From Oceanospirillaceae bacterium (GTDB lineage: Bacteria; Pseudomonadota; Gammaproteobacteria; Pseudomonadales; Balneatricaceae), in assembly GCA_018647765.1 (NCBI GenBank), contig JABGSN010000015.1, positions 1-64,000 of the forward strand: 64,000 nt of DNA. The letters are read 5' to 3'. Position 1 is the first letter of the stretch; every line of letters begins with the position of its first letter. Under the pieces are notes generated by a model. That model saw only the letters and a program-made list of their open reading frames with translations. It had not been told where the DNA came from and did not search any database. A program made the translations under genes and the position numbers. Shown here one piece after another: positions 16,481 to 23,354 of this stretch.

Positions 16481-16990
16481 TTGGTGTACTTGTTGATTGC
16501 TATTTTACACAGCTGCTACGCTGACAATTCTAAGCGCCTTAGGCTAGCAAGTAAGCCCTTACTCATGCCCTTATTGGCCTTGTTTTATTTAGCTTCCCCT
16601 GGCGACAGTCCATGGATATACGGCGCTCTTGTATTTGCTTGGCTGGGCGATATGGCGTTATTAAAACATGGCACAGTGTTTTTTATACACGGCTTAGTGA
16701 GCTTTTTGGTGGGACATTTGTTGATGAGCACCCATCTGCTAAATCTATTGTTCGCCCCTCTAGTTTCCGCCACGACCAGCATGGTGTTTGTTGTGAGGCT
16801 TGGATTAGCAGCAGGCTTGTTTAACTACCTGCGCCCTCACCTAGGTTCATTGCAATTGCCGGTGCTGATCTACTGCCTAGTGTTAGCTACCAAGGGCAGC
16901 TTAGCTTTGCTCTTGTTATGGCAAGGGCCCAGGCATGATGGTAATCGGGCTGAGCCAGCTATGTTTGTTTGCGGGTATAAGAGGGTGTGA
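16481..16990 (+). pseudogene. YhhN/TMEM86-type lysoplasmalogenase, 3'-truncated
   Basis: 169 codons beginning with TTG (or GTG at 16484). The first 145 residues match the YhhN layout: RLASKPLLMPLLALFYLA, then LVFAWLGDMALL, GLVSFLVGHLL and a series of hydrophobic helices. YhhN proteins are about 200-230 residues and end with two more helices. Here the frame degenerates at LLLWQGPRHDGNRAEPAMFV and ends inside the 3' end of the convergent GlxA-like gene, with a 32-bp overlap. The C-terminal third appears to be deleted. Activity is doubtful. Confidence 0.6.
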
Positions 16991-17990
16991 CATCAAAATA
17001 CTGGCGATAGCACTTGCTAAAATGTGGGTAAGAAACAAAGCCACAGGCCAAGGAAATATCACTCATGCTGAGCTTGGTTTGAGTGAGTAACTGGTGCGCT
17101 CGTTTGAGCCGTAGCTCCAAGTAATAGCGGGTGGGCGTACTGCCTAAATAGCGTTGGAACTGGCGCTCAATTTGACGCCGAGTAATACCTACTAAGGAGG
17201 CTATTTCTTCGGCCGTCAACATTTCTTCCATGTTGTTTTCCATCAGGCCAATAATGTCTTTTAGGTTTTGTGGCAGGTGTGCGTCAGCTTGGTCGCTGAG
17301 AAAAGCCGGCTCGCCTGTGTCGTTAATCCGGTCACAGGTAAGGATATCGCAAATACCACGCACAAAGGGTTTTCCTCGGGCGGCTAGCATTAGCTCCAAC
17401 ATCATGTCTAACGCGCTATTACCACCTGCACAGCTAAAACAAAGGTCATCAATAACGTAGGCTTTGTCTTTGAGGTCGATGTGGGTAAAGCGTTCGCGAA
17501 AGCTTGCTCGGTTTTCTCGGTGCACAGCACACACTTTGCCCTCTAAAACACCCGCATGGGCTAAGGCAAACACACCGTTCCACAACGAACCTAGGGCTTT
17601 TTTACGGATGCCAGACTGGCGTAAAAACCGCACCAGCGCAGGTGGTGTTTGTAGCTCTACGCGTAATCCACCACACACGACAAACGCGTCGACATGATCA
17701 ATATTAAGTTCGTCTAATGATTGGTCGGCCATGGCCGCAAAACCTAAGTCGCTGCATACGGCAGCGCCGTCTAAACTCACTAACCGAAACGTGTACAGCT
17801 CACCTTCGCTCAGCAAATTAGCCGTACGCAAAGCGTCTAAGGCCGAGGTTAGTGCCATCATAGAAAAGTTTTCTTGCAACAAGAAGGTAAAATTGCGTAG
17901 TTCACCCGGCAGTTTATTGAGCACAGGTGAGTGGGCTGTTTCCAACGGGAAAACTTGGGCGCTGGTTTCTGGCGGGATGGATGTATTCAT
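16959..17990 (-). CDS. GlxA family AraC-type transcriptional regulator
   Basis: 343 residues. Residues about 30-195 are a DJ-1/PfpI-like sensor domain (FLLQENFSMMALTSALDALR, VDAFVVCGGLRVELQ, LGSLWNGVFALAHAGVL). Residues about 235-340 contain two AraC helix-turn-helix units ending with the family signature (SMSDISLACGFVSYPHFSKC then YRQYFDVTPS). The architecture matches GlxA/GbdR/CdhR regulators, which often control quaternary amine or amino acid breakdown. Its target is unknown. It is divergent from the MoxR gene and its 3' end overlaps the truncated yhhN-like gene. Confidence 0.88.
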   Translation of the reverse strand: MNTSIPPETSAQVFPLETAHSPVLNKLPGELRNFTFLLQENFSMMALTSALDALRTANLLSEGELYTFRLVSLDGAAVCSDLGFAAMADQSLDELNIDHVDAFVVCGGLRVELQTPPALVRFLRQSGIRKKALGSLWNGVFALAHAGVLEGKVCAVHRENRASFRERFTHIDLKDKAYVIDDLCFSCAGGNSALDMMLELMLAARGKPFVRGICDILTCDRINDTGEPAFLSDQADAHLPQNLKDIIGLMENNMEEMLTAEEIASLVGITRRQIERQFQRYLGSTPTRYYLELRLKRAHQLLTQTKLSMSDISLACGFVSYPHFSKCYRQYFDVTPSYTRKQT

Positions 17991-18126
17991 GCCCCAATTA
18001 TACCAGCTAACGCCGACTAGGTCAGAGTAAGTGGGAGACGCTTAGGCTAATGACTTGTAAGTCTTGCTGCTAAGGTGACAAATTCGTGCCAAAATAGATG
18101 TATTAGCAAATGTAAGAGTATAGATC

Positions 18127-18972
18127 ATGAGTTTCACCGGTACTGATAATTACGTCGCCACCAAAGACCTTCAAATGGCCGTTAATGCCGCCGTCACGCT
18201 ACAACGACCCCTACTTATAAAAGGTGAGCCGGGTACTGGTAAGACTTTGTTAGCAGAAGAAGTGGCATCTGCTTTAGGTATGCCGTTGATGCAGTGGCAC
18301 GTAAAATCGACCACTAAAGCCCAGCAGGGCTTGTATGAATACGATGCCGTTTCTCGGCTACGCGATTCTCAATTGGGCAATGACAAAGTGCATGATGTAG
18401 GCAACTACATTAAAAAAGGCAAGCTATGGCAGGCATTTGACGCCGACGAACGTGTTGTATTGCTGATTGATGAAATCGACAAGGCCGATATCGAGTTCCC
18501 TAACGACTTGCTAGTTGAGCTGGATAAGATGGAATTTCACGTCTACGAAACCGGCGAGCGCGTTCAAGCTAAACACCGTCCGGTAGTGATCATTACCAGT
18601 AATAACGAAAAAGAGCTGCCAGATGCATTTTTGCGACGCTGTTTTTTCCACTATATTAATTTCCCAGACAAGACCACCATGAAGGCCATTGTCGGTGTAC
18701 ATTACCCAGACATCAGTCAGGCCTTAGTCGCCGAAGCCATGCAAATGTTCTTTGACGTGCGTGATATACCAGGGCTTAAGAAAAAGCCCTCTACCTCTGA
18801 GCTAATCGACTGGCTTAAACTCTTAATGGCCGATGAGATTCCAGAAGACCTGTTGGCCAACCGTGACCAAACCAAGGCGATTCCGCCCTTATATGGCGCC
18901 TTGTTGAAAAACGAACAAGACGTGCAATTGCTCGAACGCTTAGCGTTTATGTCACGTAGAGAGCAGCGTTAA
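18127..18972 (+). CDS. MoxR-type AAA+ ATPase
   Basis: 281 residues. Walker A is IKGEPGTGKTLLAEEVASAL near residue 35, Walker B is VVLLIDEIDKAD near residue 115 and sensor 1 is VVIITSNNEKELPDAFLRRC near residue 155; the C-terminal lid follows. MoxR ATPases act as chaperones for cofactor or complex assembly together with a VWA partner, and the next gene 5 bp downstream is exactly that. The close match to the CoxD/CoxE-like pair suggests a two-gene chaperone unit, and no obvious client enzyme is adjacent. Confidence 0.92.
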   Translation: MSFTGTDNYVATKDLQMAVNAAVTLQRPLLIKGEPGTGKTLLAEEVASALGMPLMQWHVKSTTKAQQGLYEYDAVSRLRDSQLGNDKVHDVGNYIKKGKLWQAFDADERVVLLIDEIDKADIEFPNDLLVELDKMEFHVYETGERVQAKHRPVVIITSNNEKELPDAFLRRCFFHYINFPDKTTMKAIVGVHYPDISQALVAEAMQMFFDVRDIPGLKKKPSTSELIDWLKLLMADEIPEDLLANRDQTKAIPPLYGALLKNEQDVQLLERLAFMSRREQR

Positions 18973-18977
18973 AGCTT

Positions 18978-20153
18978 ATGCTGGTAAACTTTTTTTACAC
19001 CCTAAAACGTGCCGAAATCCCTGTCTCTATCAAAGAGTACTTGGTGCTGCTTGAAGCATTAAAAGCGCATCTGGCGTTTGCAGACATGGATGATTTTTAT
19101 CACTTGGCGCGCACTTGCCTGGTTAAAGATGAAGCCAATTTCGACAAGTTTGACCGCGTATTTGGGGCTTATTTTAAGCAACTCGAAAGCCTAGAAGATG
19201 TGCTTAACGCCCTGATTCCAGAGGAATGGCTGCGCTCAGAATTTATGAAGCAGCTCAGCGATGAAGAAAAAGCCAAAATTAAGTCCTTGGGCGGCTTAGA
19301 AGAATTGCTAGACGCTTTTAAAGAACGTTTAGCAGAACAGGAAAAGCGCCACCAAGGCGGCAGCAAGTGGATAGGTACCGGTGGCACCTCGCCCTTTGGT
19401 CACAGTGGTTATCACCCAGAGGGTATTCGTGTGGGCGGCGAAAGCCGCAATAAAAGTGCAGCTAAGGTGTGGGAGAAACGTCAGTTTAAAGACCTAGACG
19501 ACAGTGCTCAGTTAGGCACTCGCAACATTAAAGTCGCGTTACGCAAGTTACGCCAATTTGCTCGCACGGGCGCGGCGGAAGAGCTCGATTTAGACCACAC
19601 CATTAGTGCCACCGCCAAAAACGCCGGTATGCTCGACCTTAAACTGGTGCCCGAACGCCACAATGCAGTGAAAGTGTTATTGATGCTAGACGTGGGTGGC
19701 TCTATGGACCCTTACATTCAAGTGTGTGAAGACCTATTTGCCGCATGTCGTAGCGAATTCAAGCACTTAGAGCACTTTTACTTTCACAACTTTGTGTACG
19801 AAAGCTTATGGCGCAACAACCTGCGCCGGCAAAGTGAGCGCACCTCTTTATACGACATTATTCATACCTACGGCCGCGACTATAAAGTTATTTTTGTCGG
19901 TGACGCCTCCATGTCACCCTACGAAATTAGTAGCTCCTACGGCAGCGTAGAGCACATGAATCCGGAACCCGGACATGCTTGGATGCAACGTCTTACGGCT
20001 CATTTTGACAAAGTGGCCTGGCTCAACCCCGTGCCCGAAGAGCATTGGGGCTACACCCATTCCATTGGCCTCACGCAGCAACTCATCGACCATAAAATGT
20101 ACCCCATGAGCTTGGCCGGTTTAAGTGATGTAATTAAGGCGCTGGCAAAATGA
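18978..20153 (+). CDS. CoxE-like VWA domain protein
   Basis: 391 residues. The N-terminal helical part (MLVNFFYTLKRAEIPVSIKE) is typical of MoxR-associated CoxE-like proteins. The VWA domain starts near residue 230 with VLLMLDVGGSMDPYIQVCED. The MIDAS motif is D-x-G-G-S rather than D-x-S-x-S, so one metal-coordinating Ser is Gly. Later YKVIFVGDASMSPYEI gives the second acidic segment. It pairs with the upstream MoxR ATPase. Its stop overlaps the start of the next gene (ATGA), indicating coupled translation. Confidence 0.9.
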   Translation: MLVNFFYTLKRAEIPVSIKEYLVLLEALKAHLAFADMDDFYHLARTCLVKDEANFDKFDRVFGAYFKQLESLEDVLNALIPEEWLRSEFMKQLSDEEKAKIKSLGGLEELLDAFKERLAEQEKRHQGGSKWIGTGGTSPFGHSGYHPEGIRVGGESRNKSAAKVWEKRQFKDLDDSAQLGTRNIKVALRKLRQFARTGAAEELDLDHTISATAKNAGMLDLKLVPERHNAVKVLLMLDVGGSMDPYIQVCEDLFAACRSEFKHLEHFYFHNFVYESLWRNNLRRQSERTSLYDIIHTYGRDYKVIFVGDASMSPYEISSSYGSVEHMNPEPGHAWMQRLTAHFDKVAWLNPVPEEHWGYTHSIGLTQQLIDHKMYPMSLAGLSDVIKALAK

Positions 20154-21202
20154 AACATCCCATCATCTGCACCTGCTTCGACATAAATCAGGACACCGTA
20201 GAAGCAGCCATTGACGAAGGCCATGACGATTTTCGTAAGTTGCGTGTAGTGCTGGGTGTGGCGGGTGATTGTGGCAACTGCCATCGGCCCATTAACAAGT
20301 TACTCAAGGCCCGTAGGCTCGCTAATGCGCCCACTCCACAGGCACCTGCACGGCGTCGATTCCCAATGCCATGGCGCCATATGAGCCATGCTAAACTCGA
20401 ACAAGAATACTCTCCCAGCTCCTGCGTAGATGACTTTATGGTGTATATTCATGATTACATCAACTACTCCAACACGGCACTTGAGCAATTGCCATGCCAA
20501 CGTGATTTGGCGTACAGCCACAATGAAGGCGAGGTTTTAGACTATTTCCCAGTTCAAACGGATCAAAAAAATGCACCTCTTGTGGTTTTTATCCACGGTG
20601 GTTATTGGCAGGAATTGAGTAAAAACGAATCGTGTTTTATGGCGCCAGCCATTATCAAACAAGGCATAAATTTGGCCGTGGTGAATTACACACTCGCCCC
20701 AGAAACCAGCATCAATCGAATGATTGCTCAATGTTGCAGGGCTGTGGCATGGCTTCTGCAAGAGGCTCAAAACTTAGGTTTTGATGCTAATCAAGTGATT
20801 ATTGCTGGCAGTTCTGCAGGCAGCCATTTGGCAGCTTCGGTATTACAAGCGGCGCAGCAGAACTTGCACGGCCTCACACCAACCTCCATTGCTGGTGCTA
20901 TTTTGCTAAGTGGGGTTTATGATTTACGGCCGTTGGTAAATACCTACGTTAACGCGCCGTTAAAACTTACCGATGAAGGTGCCACGGCGCTAAGTCCAGG
21001 CCTATACAGCAATCAGGGCATACCGCCCTGTGTGATTGCCTATGGCAGCAATGAAACCCAAGAATTTAAGCGCCAAAGTGACGAATACCACCAACAGTTA
21101 CTTAGCGATGGCGTAACCAGCACCTGCGTAGAAATACCACAGCGCAATCATTTCGACATTGTCTTTGACCTTGGGTCTTTAGTAACTGAATTTAGCCTTT
21201 AG
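20150..21202 (+). CDS. Bfd-like [2Fe-2S] domain fused to an arylformamidase-like hydrolase
   Basis: 350 residues in one open frame. Residues 5-55 look like a bacterioferritin-associated ferredoxin domain: ICTCFDINQDTVEAAI gives C-x-C and GDCGNCHRPINKLL gives C-x2-C, the four cluster ligands. A basic, Pro/Ala-rich linker (about 56-76) leads to an alpha/beta hydrolase whose HGGYWQ oxyanion motif, GSSAGSH nucleophile Ser and late RNHFD His match kynurenine formamidase relatives. The hydrolase could begin at internal ATGs (20366 or 20381), but no good ribosome binding site precedes them, whereas ATG 20150 is coupled to the VWA gene. The 3' end overlaps the convergent outer-membrane gene by 24 bp. 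Confidence 0.8.
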   Translation: MKHPIICTCFDINQDTVEAAIDEGHDDFRKLRVVLGVAGDCGNCHRPINKLLKARRLANAPTPQAPARRRFPMPWRHMSHAKLEQEYSPSSCVDDFMVYIHDYINYSNTALEQLPCQRDLAYSHNEGEVLDYFPVQTDQKNAPLVVFIHGGYWQELSKNESCFMAPAIIKQGINLAVVNYTLAPETSINRMIAQCCRAVAWLLQEAQNLGFDANQVIIAGSSAGSHLAASVLQAAQQNLHGLTPTSIAGAILLSGVYDLRPLVNTYVNAPLKLTDEGATALSPGLYSNQGIPPCVIAYGSNETQEFKRQSDEYHQQLLSDGVTSTCVEIPQRNHFDIVFDLGSLVTEFSL

Positions 21203-22456
21203 GGTTAGCCTTTGTAAACCATCCATCAACGCAAAGGCCGTGTTGGCCTTGGCCTGCATGGCGGCGTAGCTTACGCTAGTTTGCCACTGATCGGCGGGGT
21301 TCCAGGTCAGTGTAGCCGTAAGTGCCTTGAGCGAGCCGTTGGGTGTGCCAAAATGCATGACAGACCAACTAAATTCATCATTTTTAAAGTTATCACTCAC
21401 ACCAATATTGTACGTCCAATCGGTTTGATTACTTGCAACAGGGGACACTGCTGGGGTTAGATAACTTGCTTGATAGTTGAACCAATGTTTGGCTGTGAGG
21501 CTCATGTTCCATTGCCGGTCGCCATCATTGAGCTCTAGGCCGATCGCTGCGTCAAAGCGTTTATCTGTTACTAGCCCTGTATAACCAAGGTTGTGCTGCA
21601 ATCCCGTTTTGTACGCCACATCCACTTTAATTAAATCATCATCAATGGCTTTGTTCCAACTAAAACCCACCAGTTGGTAGTTGTTAATGGATGCTTGCCC
21701 AGTGGCAAGATTGATCACCGGCGTATTGGGCACCAATTGGCCAAGGTATAAAGCCCAGTCGGTGCCGCTACCCGTAACGGCATATTTAACGCCCCACTCT
21801 TTGTTGGTTTTAGTCGCTAAGGTGATGCTTGGAACTTCATTCACACTAGGATCAACATTAATGAACCCAGAAACTTCTGCGGCAGGCATATAATAACTAC
21901 CACTGAGCAACCATTGGGGTTTAAGGCCTGAACCGCCTGCCGTAACGTCTGGCGCGGGATTAATAAGATCTAACACACCGACGCCTTCCACTTCGCCCCA
22001 GCTCAGTACATAACGGCCTAACTTAACGCTTGTTTGTGCCAAACTGTATTGCACAATAAGCGTCTCAATTTCTACCTTGCTCAAAGGACTTGCCGCAGGT
22101 TTATTCACATCACCGGGCCAATACTGCATGGCCTTAAGCTCAATTTCGCCATATCCCAATAAACCTAACGAGCGCTCACTAGATAACCTAAGGTCAGTTG
22201 TGTGATTAGTCCGCTGGTAGCTTGCTTTTGGATTGAGTGAGAGGCTGTACTCCACACTCAACTGGAAGGGTTCATTTTGGGCCGCTAAAATACTGTCTGT
22301 AGAGAAGTCGTCGCCATCGAATCCGTCTTTCGCAAACAAATCCCCGTCGGCATCCAAATCATCGTCTAGCAGGTCGCCTTCAGCATAACTTGGACTGGAG
22401 AGTAACAAGCCTGAAAGCACAAAAGCTGCAGCTTTTAACAATGGTATTCTAGCCAT
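21179..22456 (-). CDS. Outer-membrane beta-barrel protein of an RND/LolA-like operon (DUF1302-like)
   Basis: 425 residues with a signal peptide (about 1-25, cleavage after SYAEG). An acidic stretch of repeated Asp (DLLDDDLDADGDLF) is followed by alternating hydrophobic/polar beta strands to the C-terminus, which ends KAKFSY, an aromatic terminal residue as in outer-membrane proteins. LGRYVLSWGEVEGVGVLDLI resembles the pore strands of the DUF1302 porin-like group. It is the last gene of a three-gene operon with the LolA-like protein and the RND transporter. Families with this set move lipids or hydrophobic compounds across the envelope; the cargo here is unknown. Confidence 0.75.
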   Translation of the reverse strand: MARIPLLKAAAFVLSGLLLSSPSYAEGDLLDDDLDADGDLFAKDGFDGDDFSTDSILAAQNEPFQLSVEYSLSLNPKASYQRTNHTTDLRLSSERSLGLLGYGEIELKAMQYWPGDVNKPAASPLSKVEIETLIVQYSLAQTSVKLGRYVLSWGEVEGVGVLDLINPAPDVTAGGSGLKPQWLLSGSYYMPAAEVSGFINVDPSVNEVPSITLATKTNKEWGVKYAVTGSGTDWALYLGQLVPNTPVINLATGQASINNYQLVGFSWNKAIDDDLIKVDVAYKTGLQHNLGYTGLVTDKRFDAAIGLELNDGDRQWNMSLTAKHWFNYQASYLTPAVSPVASNQTDWTYNIGVSDNFKNDEFSWSVMHFGTPNGSLKALTATLTWNPADQWQTSVSYAAMQAKANTAFALMDGLQRLTLKAKFSY

Positions 22457-22469
22457 GTGGGTCGCCCTA

Positions 22470-23354
22470 TTATTGCGCTTGCGCTCGTAACGCTTGTAGA
22501 TGCCGCTGCCTAAAGGCCTGATCTGTCAGCGCCCGTTGCGTTAAAAATGCAGCATCAATGTCTAACCCAAAAGTGATGGCTTTGATCTTCATGTTGGTTA
22601 AACGCTGACTCACCAAATTTTTGAAGGTCATGCTGCGTGCTAACCAAATGCCGTTAATCCTTTCAATGTTAGACACCGACACTTGTTTAATGACGTTGCC
22701 ACGTTTATCAAACATTTGTATTTTTAAGCTTATAAAACGCTCTGTATCCACCCAAGTACGCACTTTGCTATAACGAGTACTTTTTAAGCGTTTGTCGGTG
22801 GGCACCGACTCTATCACAGCAACAGGGCGACCTTTGTATTGGCCGCGCTGCAAGATGGTGTAGGTATAATCATCCAACTTACCGGTTTCTTGGTCTTCGG
22901 TGCTAATTTCAGATCCAAACATACTGGTGGGTTCGGTTTCTTCGTCGCCAGACCCTGCGGCAATACGTTTCACTTTACCTAATGCAGACAGGTACAACCA
23001 AGTCTCATTGTCTTTGTCACTGTCGTCGTAGCTATAAGACAGCATGCCTATACCACGTTCGCTGGCAGGCTCTACAATAATGGCAATGGATTGACTGTCT
23101 TTATTGTTGGCACCGGTGTTGATTTGCGCGCTTTCTAATACCTTGATGCGCGGCTTTTCTACACATTTCAATTTGCCATTTTTGGTACCGTACTTACAGC
23201 TCGTCAGCTGCATTAGGTTAAATGACGATTCGGTGGTTTGTAATTGATTGTCATCCATCTTCTGCACCAGTTCTCGGGCAGATAGTTCGGCGTGGGCACC
23301 ATTGGCCACCATTAGGCTAAGGCTCAATACTAAACCTGTGGTCATTAATCGCAT
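22470..23354 (-). CDS. LolA-like outer-membrane lipoprotein-sorting protein
   Basis: 294 residues with a signal peptide MRLMTTGLVLSLSLMVANGA then HA. The rest is a LolA/LolB-like beta sheet with DDSDKDNETWLYLSALGKVK, GSEISTEDQETGKLDDYTYT and WVDTERFISLKIQMFDKRGN, typical of the PF17131 group found with MMPL transporters. It is a periplasmic carrier for a lipid-like cargo. Its ATG overlaps the RND stop (TAATG), and the barrel gene starts 13 bp after its own stop, so the three products are surely made together. Confidence 0.85.
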   Translation of the reverse strand: MRLMTTGLVLSLSLMVANGAHAELSARELVQKMDDNQLQTTESSFNLMQLTSCKYGTKNGKLKCVEKPRIKVLESAQINTGANNKDSQSIAIIVEPASERGIGMLSYSYDDSDKDNETWLYLSALGKVKRIAAGSGDEETEPTSMFGSEISTEDQETGKLDDYTYTILQRGQYKGRPVAVIESVPTDKRLKSTRYSKVRTWVDTERFISLKIQMFDKRGNVIKQVSVSNIERINGIWLARSMTFKNLVSQRLTNMKIKAITFGLDIDAAFLTQRALTDQAFRQRHLQALRAQAQ

